Shown: in pieces, positions 41,854-51,375 of the stretch
Numbering within the stretch: position 1 is the stretch's first letter
Layout: every line of letters starts with the position of its first letter
Origin: Cutibacterium avidum ATCC 25577
GTDB taxonomy: Bacteria > Actinomycetota > Actinomycetes > Propionibacteriales > Propionibacteriaceae
Direction of reading: 5' to 3'
Length of the DNA stretch: 64,000 bases
NCBI RefSeq assembly: GCF_000227295.1
Contig: NZ_JH165054.1
Location: forward strand, 1,813,577-1,877,576
The notes under the pieces: model-generated
The model's database searches: none
What the model was told of the DNA's origin: nothing
Seen by the model: the letters and a program-made list of their open reading frames with translations, nothing else
Program-made: the position numbers and the translations under genes

Positions 41854-42363
41854 TCAGGAATCCACGAATCCGGTACGGAAGACATTCGTAGTCCACGCGT
41901 CACCGATTTGGGATAGCGCACATCCGGGGGTGCTCGATGATGAATGACCATTCGACCTTCGTGGAATGACATAATGTCTCTTATCGGACAACTATGGTGG
42001 GGTGGCGAGATGGCGCCAGGGACTGCCGGCCTACAGCGGAAACTGGTGGATGGTGAGCTTGTTCCTTTCACCACATTTGGTGAGCGTGACGAACTGGTCA
42101 ACATTGACTTCCTCGGAGATGCTGAGTCGGTGCTCAGGCGGCCATTCGAGATCGGATGGGGCGCCTCTTCTGCCGCTGCGACCTGGGAGAACGACCACCT
42201 AGGTCAGCAGGGCAGGGCAAAGGCCCTCTCAAGTGATGCACGCACCCGTCTCCCGGTTGGCCTCCACTCCCCCGCGCACTGGGCCTGACTGGCCTCCACT
42301 CCCTGCGACGTGAGCGAGCGTTGGCTACGAGCCTTTTGCGGCTGGTGCGGGTCCTCACTGGCC
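41854..42363. other. Largely non-coding stretch before the accessory block
   Basis: No confidently recognised gene. A 14-bp direct repeat tggcctccactccc occurs twice near 42263 and 42289. One short open frame (41974-42288) is listed separately. Confidence 0.5.
41974..42288 (+). CDS. Possible small hypothetical protein
   Basis: A 104-residue frame from ATG 41974 (MSLIGQLWWGGEMAPGTAGL) with a weak ribosome binding site (cgtggaatgac). The first ~75 residues have plausible protein composition (VPFTTFGERDELVNIDFLG), while the end looks random. No family recognised. It may be the truncated front of a lost gene. Confidence 0.3.
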   Translation: MSLIGQLWWGGEMAPGTAGLQRKLVDGELVPFTTFGERDELVNIDFLGDAESVLRRPFEIGWGASSAAATWENDHLGQQGRAKALSSDARTRLPVGLHSPAHWA

Positions 42364-43020
42364 TTAGGTCGAGAAGGGCCGACGGAGCTGTCCGTGTCCT
42401 CGATCTCGGGGCCACAGGGCCCACGCCACTCCCATGAGTCCAAGCGCGACCAGCAAGACTCCGCTGGTGTAGTCGGAGTAGCGCTCCGCCCAAGGACGTC
42501 CCAGAAAGGGGGTGGAGAAGCAACCCATCACGAAGGGCTCTAACAGCGCCCCCACCGGCACCACACAACGTGCCACTGCGCCAGCCCCACCTGGTTTTGC
42601 TGCCATCCACCCCACCAGGCCCAGCGGACCGCACAGCAGTGCGGCAGCAGCAAACCAGTTCAGGTTGCCTAGCAGGTCGTTGGTCCCATCTAGGTGGATC
42701 ACCCAGCCGGTGACGAAGTCGAGCACGCCGCCGACGACATAGTGGATGAACAAGGTCGCGACAGACGCGACAATACCGCCCAGGAATGCCACGGTTGGAC
42801 GGGACAGCTTCCATCCAGCGTAGACGGCGACGCCTGCCCACACGGTCCCCGAGCTGACGACCTTGGCGATGCTTTTGCGGACGAAGGACCATGTCTGGAA
42901 ATGGCCTTCCAGCTCCCACTGAGTGGTCATGTTGAACAGCACCGCGATCAGCGCGACAGCCATGCAGACCTTGGCAATGGATCTCCAGACGGGATCCTCC
43001 GCGAGTTCATCCATGAGCAT
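42364..43020 (-). CDS. Hypothetical integral membrane protein
   Basis: A 218-residue protein with about six hydrophobic segments, e.g. SIAKVCMAVALIAVLFNM, FLGGIVASVATLFIHYVVGG, LNWFAAAALLCGPLGLVGW and GVLLVALGLMGVAWALWP. The C-terminus is basic. ATG 43020 is the first Met; the open frame continues to 43071. No family is recognised. It lies at the left side of the restriction-modification block, transcribed away from it. Confidence 0.55.
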   Translation of the reverse strand: MLMDELAEDPVWRSIAKVCMAVALIAVLFNMTTQWELEGHFQTWSFVRKSIAKVVSSGTVWAGVAVYAGWKLSRPTVAFLGGIVASVATLFIHYVVGGVLDFVTGWVIHLDGTNDLLGNLNWFAAAALLCGPLGLVGWMAAKPGGAGAVARCVVPVGALLEPFVMGCFSTPFLGRPWAERYSDYTSGVLLVALGLMGVAWALWPRDRGHGQLRRPFST

Positions 43021-43399
43021 GGAGCCTAGTGATACCTGGCCATGTGGCGCATCAGACTCCAGTCCCACCACAGTGACACCACGGTCCTCATTGGCCTGGA
43101 CTCCAGCCCCGACACACGCCTGGCGCCCTTCGGCATGAGCGGATGCTCACGCCCATCACGGTCAGTCCCATATCAACGGGGTCGGCAGACCTGCGCACAG
43201 CTAGCTCACTACAAGCGAACCGTCTGCAGCGTTGAGTCCGCAAGACTCAAGTGCATTTGCCCCAACATGAGCCGCGGGGACTCGACCCGCCCGAAGGCGA
43301 CGTGTCACGGCGTGGTGTCACCGTCAATCGGTTCACCGCGCGTGAATCGGGTGTCTCGACGTTATGATGCCATTGCTCCACTCGCGACGAAGGGATCAC
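43021..43399. other. Intergenic region upstream of hsdM
   Basis: About 380 nt between the leftward membrane gene and hsdM. No gene is supported; it should contain the promoters of both. No tRNA, attachment site or obvious operator was found. Confidence 0.5.
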
Positions 43400-45358
43400 A
43401 TGGCTCCGCAGGGTTTTCAGGACAAGGTGGCGTTCGTCTGGCGGGTGGCGGACAAGTTACGCGGTACGTTCAAGCAACATGAGTACGGCTCGGTGATGCT
43501 GCCGCTGCTGGTGTTGCGCCGTATGGATGCGGTGCTGGAGCCCACCAAGGATGAGGTCCTGGAGTACGCCGATGGTCTGGTGGAGATTGGCCCTGGTCAG
43601 GACAGGGTGCTCAAGCGTATCTGCGGCCAGCGGTTCTATAACACGTCGCGGTACACATTCGCCCGGCTGCTCAGTGACGACAAGAACCTGGCTGACAACC
43701 TCGCCAAGTACATCGCGTCCCTCTCCCCTGACGCGGCGACGGTGATCGAGGCGTACCAGTTCGACGGGAAGATCACCCGGATGGACCACGCCGGGATCCT
43801 GTACGGCGTCATGGCCGACTTCGCGGACCTGGACCTGCGTCCCAGCGAGGTCAGCAACGAGACCATGGGTTACATCTTCGAGGAACTGTTGCGGAAGTTC
43901 TCCGAGATGAGTAACGAGACCGCCGGTGAGCACTACACCCCGCGTGAAGTGATTCGTCTGGTCGCCGATCTTCTCATCGGGGGTCAGACCGCCCGCGACC
44001 TTACCGAGAACCAGATGCCGGTGCGTACCATCTACGATCCGGCGGCCGGCACCGGCGGCATGCTCATGATCACCATGGACCGCATCAAGGAGCTCAACCC
44101 GAAGGCCCTCGTCAAGGTCTACGGCCAGGAACTCAATGACGAGACCTGGGCCATCGCCCAGTCCGACCTCATGATGCAAGGCATCGGCCCCGAGCAGATG
44201 CACAACGGCAACACCCTCACCGCCGATGCCTTCCCCACCGACAAATTCGACTTCATCCTCGCCAACCCGCCCTACGGCGTCGACTGGAAGGGCTACGCCC
44301 AACCCATCAAGGACGAACACAACAGACAAGGCTTCAATGGTCGTTTCGGCGCCGGACTCCCCCGCGTCTCCGACGGCTCCCTACTGTTCCTGCAGCACAT
44401 GCTCAGCCACATGAAGCCCGTCACCGACGCCAGTCCGAACGGATCGCGCGTCGGCATCGTCCTGTCCGGCTCTCCCCTGTTCTCCGGCCAGGCCGGATCG
44501 GGTGAGAGTGAGATCCGCCGCTGGCTGCTGGAGAACGACTGGCTGGAGGGCATCGTCGCCCTGCCCGACCAGATGTTCTACAACACCGGCATCTCCACCT
44601 ATGTGTGGATTCTCACCAACGCCAGGACCGACGCCGAACGCGGCTTGGTGAAACTCATTGATGCCCGCGACATGGGCACCAAGATGCGCAAAAGCCTCGG
44701 TGACAAGCGCAAGGAACTCACCGATGACGCGATCGACGAAATCGTGCGCCTGTTCAGCGGCGCCCTCGACGAGTTCGCCGACGACAAGCGCGTCAAGGTC
44801 TTGCCCCGGGAGACCTTCGGATTCCAGCGCGTCACCGTCGAACGCCCCCTGCATCGGCGCTGGGAGGTGACCGAGGCTGTCGTCAAGACCCCACCCTTTG
44901 AGCAGTTCACCAATCTGGTCGGGAGGACATACGGCACGCAGAAGGCCCTACTCGCCGACGCCCCCGGCATGACCGCAACGCAGAAGAAGAAGTACGCCGC
45001 CGCCTGCGCGGTGAATGATCCAGATGCGCCGGTGGTGATGAAGAAGGGCAAGCCGGAACCCGACACCGACCTGCGCGACCAGGAGAACATCCCGTTGCCC
45101 GCCGGTTGGTTCGACCTCGATGATGACGCCCGCGTCCAGGCACTGCTCGACTCTGCTGAGAAGCACCTGACCGAGGAGATCCGGTCGTACGTGCCCGACG
45201 CGTGGATCGACCACTCCAAGACCAAGCTCGGCTTCGAGATTCCCTTCACCCGCCAGTTCTACGTCTACACGCCGCCCCGCCCTGTCGAGGAGATCGCCGC
45301 GGAGATCAAGGAGTTGGAGGCCCAGATCCAGGGCTGGATGACGGGACTAGGGCTGTGA
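43400..45358 (+). CDS. hsdM: Type I restriction-modification DNA methyltransferase (M subunit)
   Basis: A 652-residue N6-adenine methyltransferase. An HsdM_N helical domain (FVWRVADKLRGTFKQHEYG) precedes SAM motif I (YDPAAGTGGMLM, about 211-222) and the catalytic NPPYGVDWKGY (about 289). NETAGEHYTPREVIRLV is typical of HsdM. ATG 43400 has gaaggga upstream. Its GTGA overlap with hsdS couples the two subunits. With HsdS it methylates the target; with HsdR it restricts. Confidence 0.95.
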   Translation: MAPQGFQDKVAFVWRVADKLRGTFKQHEYGSVMLPLLVLRRMDAVLEPTKDEVLEYADGLVEIGPGQDRVLKRICGQRFYNTSRYTFARLLSDDKNLADNLAKYIASLSPDAATVIEAYQFDGKITRMDHAGILYGVMADFADLDLRPSEVSNETMGYIFEELLRKFSEMSNETAGEHYTPREVIRLVADLLIGGQTARDLTENQMPVRTIYDPAAGTGGMLMITMDRIKELNPKALVKVYGQELNDETWAIAQSDLMMQGIGPEQMHNGNTLTADAFPTDKFDFILANPPYGVDWKGYAQPIKDEHNRQGFNGRFGAGLPRVSDGSLLFLQHMLSHMKPVTDASPNGSRVGIVLSGSPLFSGQAGSGESEIRRWLLENDWLEGIVALPDQMFYNTGISTYVWILTNARTDAERGLVKLIDARDMGTKMRKSLGDKRKELTDDAIDEIVRLFSGALDEFADDKRVKVLPRETFGFQRVTVERPLHRRWEVTEAVVKTPPFEQFTNLVGRTYGTQKALLADAPGMTATQKKKYAAACAVNDPDAPVVMKKGKPEPDTDLRDQENIPLPAGWFDLDDDARVQALLDSAEKHLTEEIRSYVPDAWIDHSKTKLGFEIPFTRQFYVYTPPRPVEEIAAEIKELEAQIQGWMTGLGL

Positions 45359-46524
45359 CCACTGAGACCTTGGGACACCTTCTGACGAGGATCGACCGAC
45401 GCGGGGAGTCAGACCTTCCCCTGCTCGGAGTGTCTGTGGCCACGGGGGTGCGACTCCGCGGCGGCGATGACGGTCGACCAGCCCCCTCACTTGATCTGAG
45501 CGGGTACAAGGTGGTCGAGCCCGGTGACATCATCATGAATGCCCTCGGCAAGCCGCATGGAAGCATCGGCCGCTCCGAGATTCGCGGAATCACCAGCCCC
45601 GCCTACTGGATCCTGAGAGCTCAGCCAACACTGGACAGTCGCTATGCCCATCATCTTCTGCGCTCTCAATGGGCCGTTAGTAGATATGCAGGGCTCGGAA
45701 AGAACTTGCCGCCCAATCAGTTTGACATCCCATGGGAAACATTCGCCAAGATCGAGACATGGCTGCCGACAGTAGAGGAGCAGCGGCGGATCGCGGACTT
45801 CCTCGACGACCGCGTCGCCCGGATCGACCGGATCATCGCAGCCCGAAAGCAGCAGGGAGTTCTAGGAGGTGAGGCTCTCAATACGGTCTTAACAAGCGCA
45901 GTGGCCGGTGCTCTTCCTCAGTCGTCCGGGGTTGTCTCGTCTGGGCATCCGTGGTTCACGGCACGGAGTGCCGGAACAGAGATGATCTCCTTGTCTCGAG
46001 TACTTGTACTTCAACGAGGAGTAGATTTGACCGCCGATGAACAGATACCTGGGCCGGTTCCAGTCATCACCACTGCGGGAATCAGCGGTTGGCACAACAC
46101 CCCGATCTCTAATGGCCCTGGTGTCGTCATAGGTCGATACGGAAGCGTTGGGAACGTGCACTGGATCGATCAGCCGTACTGGCCTCACAACACCACTCTG
46201 TATGTCAAAGAGACATTTGGAAATAGTCTGCGCTGGATCTACTACCTTCTCAAGGCTTTCCCCTATAGCGCTATGCAGGCCAGAGCTGCCGTCCCTGGGA
46301 TCAACCGAAATGAGATGGCCACCGAGATAGTCCCGAGACCACCCTTCGCGGAGCAGAGCGCGATAGTGAACTACCTGGACGAATACTGCGAGTCGGCTGC
46401 CGCAGCCAGATCCACGGGTGAGCAACTTATCTCTCTCCTGCAGGAATACAAGCAATCCCTCATCACGGCCGCCGTCACGGGCGAGTTCGACGTCACCACA
46501 GCCTCCACGAAAATTCCGGAGTGA
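45355..46524 (+). CDS. hsdS: Type I restriction-modification specificity subunit (S)
   Basis: A 389-residue specificity subunit with two target recognition domains, each closed by a conserved helical segment: PTVEEQRRIADFLDDRVARID (about 138-158) and PPFAEQSAIVNYLDEY (about 326-341), the HsdS central and distal repeats. GTG 45355 is chosen because it overlaps the hsdM stop. The recognition domains are the most variable part and set the bipartite DNA target, which cannot be read from sequence. Confidence 0.92.
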   Translation: MTTETLGHLLTRIDRRGESDLPLLGVSVATGVRLRGGDDGRPAPSLDLSGYKVVEPGDIIMNALGKPHGSIGRSEIRGITSPAYWILRAQPTLDSRYAHHLLRSQWAVSRYAGLGKNLPPNQFDIPWETFAKIETWLPTVEEQRRIADFLDDRVARIDRIIAARKQQGVLGGEALNTVLTSAVAGALPQSSGVVSSGHPWFTARSAGTEMISLSRVLVLQRGVDLTADEQIPGPVPVITTAGISGWHNTPISNGPGVVIGRYGSVGNVHWIDQPYWPHNTTLYVKETFGNSLRWIYYLLKAFPYSAMQARAAVPGINRNEMATEIVPRPPFAEQSAIVNYLDEYCESAAAARSTGEQLISLLQEYKQSLITAAVTGEFDVTTASTKIPE

Positions 46525-46527
46525 GCT

Positions 46528-49500
46528 ATGTCTGTCACCACTGAGCACACCTTCGAGGGCAACATCGAGGCCCACCTCCTCAACCATGGGTGGTCGAAGG
46601 TCGATCCCGGAAGCTACGACAAGAAGCTCGGCCTGTTCCCGCAGGAACTGATCACCTTCGTCCAGTCCACCCAGCCGAAGGCGTGGGCGAAACTCGTCCG
46701 GCACCATGGTGGTGACGACGCAGCACGCACCAAGTTCTTGACGCGCCTGGCCGCCGAACTCAACCAGCGAGGCACGATCTCGGTGCTCCGCTCCCCCATC
46801 AAGGACCGGGGCGTCGACGTGCGCCTGTGCTACTTCAAACCCGCCTCCGGGCTCAACGAGGAACAGACCGCCCGCTACGAGGCGAACCGGCTGGCTGTGG
46901 TGCGCCAGCTTCATCATTCCGTGTCGCGCCCGAAGGATTCACTCGACATGACGCTCGTGGTCAACGGCATTCCCGTCGCCACGGCCGAGCTGAAGAACAC
47001 CCTCACCGGGCAGGACGTCGAGAACGCCCGCCAGCAGTACCGCACCGACCGGAACCCGGCCGACCTCATCTTCGCCCGCCGCACGCTCGTGCATTTCGCC
47101 GTCGACCCGCACCACGTGTCCATGACCACCAGGCTCGCCGGGCAGAAGACCCGGTTCCTCCCCTTCGATCAGGGCAGCGCGGGTGCCGGCCATCCAGGAA
47201 CTGCGGGCAATCCTCCAGCCAGCTCAGGCGGCTACCAGACGTCATACCTGTGGGAGCAGGTGTGGCAGCGCGACGCGTGGCTCGACATCCTGGGCAACTT
47301 CGTCCACGACAGCGACGGCACGATCCTGTTTCCCCGCTTCCACCAGTGGCACGCCGTCCGCTCGATACTTGACGCGACGAAACGTGACGGCGCCGGGGTC
47401 GATCGGCTCATTCAGCACTCGGCTGGATCGGGCAAGAGCAACACCATCGCATGGTCGGCCCACCAGCTCTCCCGGCTCCACGACGACAACGATCAACCGA
47501 TCTTCGACAAGGTCGTCGTCATCACCGACCGCAAGGTGCTCGATCAGCAGCTTCAGGCCACCGTCGCCGGGTTCGACCACACCTTGGGCACGATCGTGCG
47601 GGTCGACAAGAACTCGGCGCAGCTCAAGGAGGCGCTGGAGGGCAATGCGGCCCGCATCATCGTCACGACACTGCAGAAGTTCCCCGTCGTGGTGCAGGCT
47701 GCCGCCGAGGACGCCAAGAACGGCGAGGCCAAGGAGGTGGCGGGCAGACACTTCGCGGTAATCGTCGACGAGGCCCACTCCTCCACCTCCGGGGAAGCCG
47801 TGAAGGATCTCAAGAGGGTGCTCGGTGGTCCCGAAGCCCTCCTCGCGGCCGCCGAGGAGGCCGAGAACGCCGCCGAGGAGGCGGCCGATGCGGCTGATGT
47901 CATCATCGAGTCGGCGGCGCACCGTGGCAAGCAGAAGAACCTGTCCTTCTTCGCGTTCACCGCGACTCCGAAGCCCAAGACCCTTGACCTGTTCGGGCAA
48001 CGGGGCGAGGACGGATTGATGCACCCCTTCCACGTCTACTCGATGCGCCAAGCTATCGCCGAGGGCTTCATCCTGGACGTGCTGAGCAACTACACGACCT
48101 ACTCGGTGTACTACCGGCTCGCGAACGCCGAGGGCGCGATGGACCCCGACCTGGAGACCAGGAAGGGCAAGGCGGCGTTGGCTCGATACGCGTCCCTGCA
48201 CCCCTACGAGATGGACCAGAAGGCCGAGATCATCGTCGAGCACTTCCGGCAGAAGACCGCCATGAAGATCAACGGGCACGCCAAGGCCATGGTGGTCACC
48301 CGCAGCCGACTGCACGCGGTGAAGACCAAGGAGGCCATCGACCGTTACATCATGCGCAAGGGCTACGACCGCGGAACTCACCCGCTACAGGCGCTGGTCG
48401 CGTTCAGTGGCCCGGTGACCGATCCCGACATGCCCGAGAAGCAGTGGACCGAGGCCGAGCTCAACGGCTTCCCCGAGGGACAACTTCCCAAGAAGTTCCA
48501 CACCGCCGATTACCAGGTGCTCGTGGTGGCGGAGAAGTACCAGACCGGTTTCGACGAACCCCTGCTGCACACCATGTACGTCGACAAGAAGCTGTCCGGG
48601 GTGAAGGCCGTCCAGACGCTGAGCCGGCTCAACCGCACGACGCCCGGCAAGGACGACACCTTCGTGCTCGACTTCGCCAACACCGCCGAGGAGATCCAGC
48701 AGGCCTTCCAACCCTTCTACCAGGCATCACTGGCCACACCGACCGATCCGAACGTGCTCTACAACATGAGCAACGACCTGTGGTCCGCGCAGGTGCTGTC
48801 CGAGCCCGAGATGGACGCCTCGGTGACCGCGCTGCTCAGCGATGCCCCGGACCGCCAGGGCGAGGTGTACGCGAACCTTCACCCGGCAGTCGGCCGCTGG
48901 ACCGCCTTGGACGAGGAGCAGCAGGAGGCATTCCGCGCCACCCTCGACCAGTTCTGCCGCGCCTACGCCTTCCTGGCCCAGGTAATGCAGTACATCGACC
49001 CGTCGCTGGAGAAGCTCTACTTGTACGGCAAGGTGCTGCTCACCCAACTGCCCGCCCGAGACGGGGACCCCATGCCACAGATCAGTAAGCAGGTGCAGCT
49101 AACCCATCTGCGGATGGCCGTGACCGACCAGACCGCCATCGATCTGGAAGCCGACGACGACATCCCCGGCACCGCACTGCCCGGCGGTGGCCTCGGCAAG
49201 CAGAACGAGCCCGAGACGGACAAGCTCTCGGCCCTCATCGCGGTGATGAACGAGAAGTTCGGTGCCGAGCTGAATGACGCCGACAAGCTCACCTTCGAAC
49301 AGACCCGCAGGGACGTCATACAACGCGACGACATGCGCATGGTCGCTGAGAACAACGATCGTGACCAGTACCGCCTCGCCCTTGAGGAGATGGCCGACGA
49401 GATCATCGTCGACCGCACCAACCGCAACGGCCGGCTCGTCGATGCCTACTTCTCCCGCCCCGAGGTCCGCACGTCCTTCGTCGACTACCTCATGGTCACC

Positions 49501-49551
49501 TATGACGAGTTTCGCGCAGGCACCGGTGAGACTCGCGCGAACCGATGCTAG
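46528..49551 (+). CDS. hsdR: Type I restriction endonuclease (R subunit)
   Basis: A 1007-residue translocase/nuclease. The PD-(D/E)XK nuclease core includes VNGIPVATAELKN (about residue 154). The SF2 motor has HSAGSGKSNTIAW (Walker A, about 298), IIVTTLQKF, VDEAHSS (DEAH) and FFAFTATPKPKT (motif III). VLVVAEKYQTGFDEPLL and AVQTLSRLNRT are helicase motifs V and VI. It starts three nt after the hsdS stop, so hsdM-hsdS-hsdR is one operon and all subunits look full length. Confidence 0.95.
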   Translation: MSVTTEHTFEGNIEAHLLNHGWSKVDPGSYDKKLGLFPQELITFVQSTQPKAWAKLVRHHGGDDAARTKFLTRLAAELNQRGTISVLRSPIKDRGVDVRLCYFKPASGLNEEQTARYEANRLAVVRQLHHSVSRPKDSLDMTLVVNGIPVATAELKNTLTGQDVENARQQYRTDRNPADLIFARRTLVHFAVDPHHVSMTTRLAGQKTRFLPFDQGSAGAGHPGTAGNPPASSGGYQTSYLWEQVWQRDAWLDILGNFVHDSDGTILFPRFHQWHAVRSILDATKRDGAGVDRLIQHSAGSGKSNTIAWSAHQLSRLHDDNDQPIFDKVVVITDRKVLDQQLQATVAGFDHTLGTIVRVDKNSAQLKEALEGNAARIIVTTLQKFPVVVQAAAEDAKNGEAKEVAGRHFAVIVDEAHSSTSGEAVKDLKRVLGGPEALLAAAEEAENAAEEAADAADVIIESAAHRGKQKNLSFFAFTATPKPKTLDLFGQRGEDGLMHPFHVYSMRQAIAEGFILDVLSNYTTYSVYYRLANAEGAMDPDLETRKGKAALARYASLHPYEMDQKAEIIVEHFRQKTAMKINGHAKAMVVTRSRLHAVKTKEAIDRYIMRKGYDRGTHPLQALVAFSGPVTDPDMPEKQWTEAELNGFPEGQLPKKFHTADYQVLVVAEKYQTGFDEPLLHTMYVDKKLSGVKAVQTLSRLNRTTPGKDDTFVLDFANTAEEIQQAFQPFYQASLATPTDPNVLYNMSNDLWSAQVLSEPEMDASVTALLSDAPDRQGEVYANLHPAVGRWTALDEEQQEAFRATLDQFCRAYAFLAQVMQYIDPSLEKLYLYGKVLLTQLPARDGDPMPQISKQVQLTHLRMAVTDQTAIDLEADDDIPGTALPGGGLGKQNEPETDKLSALIAVMNEKFGAELNDADKLTFEQTRRDVIQRDDMRMVAENNDRDQYRLALEEMADEIIVDRTNRNGRLVDAYFSRPEVRTSFVDYLMVTYDEFRAGTGETRANRC

Positions 49552-49686
49552 TCATCGCACCATGCGTTGGCCGTGGCGAGGGCGCAGCGTGGTCCTGAGC
49601 TACTCTCAGCAGCGAGCGGTCACGCCATGAATATCTGTCAGCATGTCATCGTCCCGGAGCGCTGGGTCGTGCAAGGAGTTGATCAC

Positions 49687-50241
49687 ATGACCTCGAACAC
49701 CACGGAGCCGTGTCGCCGGAGGTATGGTGCCGCGTTATGGGCGGGCGTGCTCGCGGGGATTATCGGCGCCATCGTGAAGTTTGGCTGGGAAGTTCCGCTG
49801 CCTCCGCGCACCGCGGCACGCAATGCCACGAACCCTCCCCAGCAGCTCCTTCAGCAACTTGGGTTCAGCGAGCACTTCACTCACATGTCGTACACCTTCA
49901 GCGGGTGGCCGCTCCCCTTCGTGAGCTTCATCGTCCACTTCGGGTTCTCGATCTTCTTCGCCGTCGTGTACGCGCTGCTGGCCGAGAAGCACCCTCGCGT
50001 CAAGCTGTGGCAGGGCGCGGTGTTCGGCTTGGCCATCTGGGTGCTCTTCCATCTCATCCTCATGCCAGCCATGGGCACCGTCCCCGCCCCCTGGCACCAG
50101 CCCTTCGACGAGCACCTCAGCGAGTCCTTCGGGCACGTGTTCTGGATGTGGGTCATCGAGCTCACCCGGCGTGACCTGCGCAACCGCATCACCGGAGAGC
50201 CTGATGCCGAGGTTCCGCTCCCTGCACTTGGAGGTAACTGA
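49687..50241 (+). CDS. YagU-like (DUF1440) membrane protein
   Basis: A 184-residue membrane protein with about four helices: AALWAGVLAGIIGAIVKFGWE, PFVSFIVHFGFSIFFAVVYALL, WQGAVFGLAIWVLFHLILMPAMG and HVFWMWVIEL. The order and the GVLAG, VKFGWEVPLPPR, LMPAMGTVPAPW and ESFGHVFWMW motifs match the YagU family, linked to acid tolerance in E. coli. ATG 49687 has aaggag eight nt upstream; ATG 49627 is in frame but has no such site. Confidence 0.8.
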   Translation: MTSNTTEPCRRRYGAALWAGVLAGIIGAIVKFGWEVPLPPRTAARNATNPPQQLLQQLGFSEHFTHMSYTFSGWPLPFVSFIVHFGFSIFFAVVYALLAEKHPRVKLWQGAVFGLAIWVLFHLILMPAMGTVPAPWHQPFDEHLSESFGHVFWMWVIELTRRDLRNRITGEPDAEVPLPALGGN

Positions 50242-50266
50242 CATCGGATGTGGATCCGCACTGGTC

Positions 50267-50304
50267 CGCTCGACGACCGTGTGAAGGTGGGCGATCGTCG
50301 AGCG
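50267..50304. terminator. Hairpin between yagU-like gene and btuF-like gene
   Basis: cgctcgacga (50267-50276) pairs perfectly with tcgtcgagcg (50295-50304) in a convergent intergenic region. No T-run. Confidence 0.45.
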
Positions 50305-50309
50305 GGGGC

Positions 50310-51375
50310 TCAGCCGCGAGCGGTCACGTCGTGCCGCGGCTTGATCCCTGACGCGGGGACCAAGCGGTACTTCTCCAAGGACTGTCGCAGTGTCTCGGCA
50401 GCATCGACGTTGAGTGGACTACTGGTCCACGCCGGGTACGCGATGTTGACGAACCGGCGGTTCTTCACGGCAGGAAGGTTCTTCGTGGCCGGATTGGCCT
50501 CGAGCAGGGCGACCTTCTGGGCCATCGTCTGGCCGGGGTAGTCGTCGAAGACAATGACGTCGGGTCGGGTCTGCGCGATCTTCTCCCACGAGATCGACGT
50601 CCACGTGTTGGCCACGTCCGTGGTGGCGCTCACGGCACCCGCCGCCTTGATGATGCCTTCAGGGCCGCCGTAGCGCCCACTGGTGAACACGCTGCCGGTG
50701 TCGCCGCTGTCGACCATGAGCACCGTCGGCTTGGTCGATGCCTGAGGGGCTCGGGCCAGAGCCCGACGTCGCGTGTCGATGTCCTTGACGACCCTCAGGG
50801 CCTCCTGGGTGTGCCCTGTGACGGCGCCCAGGTTGCTCAGATCCGACCGCAGGGCCGTCCAGGGATCCATGACTCCGCGAGCCTTGTCATCGCTCTTCGC
50901 ACGGCAACTCTCCGACAACACGTAGGCACTGATGCCCCGTGCGCGCAGCTCCTCGGGAGTGAGATGGGTGCTTTCACCGTATCCATATCCGTACCCGGCG
51001 AGCATGACGTCGGGTCGCGCGCCCAGAACCTGTTCGAGCGTCGGGTAGGAGCCGTCACTGTCGGGCAGGGCCGACACCGCCCGGTGGCCGTAAACTTTCG
51101 CCAAGGCATCGGTCTGGCCCTTGATCCCCGTCGCCGCGACGATCTGGTCGCCGGCGCCGATCGACAACATCATCGCGACCATGTTGCTGTCGTTGACGAA
51201 CACTCGTCGCGCATGGGAGGGGAAGGCTCGGCGAGCACCACAGTTGGTGATGGTGACCGTCGAGGGACCGGAGGCGCTCGAGATCGAGGAACTCGTGTGG
51301 GTCACGTGGGCGCAAACTCGTGAGGGCCAAGGTGAGGGCGGCCGCGCCGGCGACGATGAGTGGTGATCGGGTCAT
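50310..51375 (-). pseudogene. btuF: ABC transporter substrate-binding lipoprotein (BtuF-like), frameshifted in the lipobox
   Basis: The signal peptide starts at ATG 51375 (MTRSPLIVAGAAALTLALTS), but the mature protein continues in another frame from about 51316. An extra base in an AAA run at 51314-51316 is responsible: removing one A would give ALTSCAHVTHTSS, a perfect lipobox with Cys, and 354 residues. The mature part is a periplasmic-binding-protein type with LSIGAGDQIVAATG, RPDVMLAGYGYGYGES, SISWEKIAQTRPDVIVFDDYPG and VVPASG-like tail. The riboswitch upstream points to cobalamin. The break may be real or a sequencing error. Confidence 0.8.
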
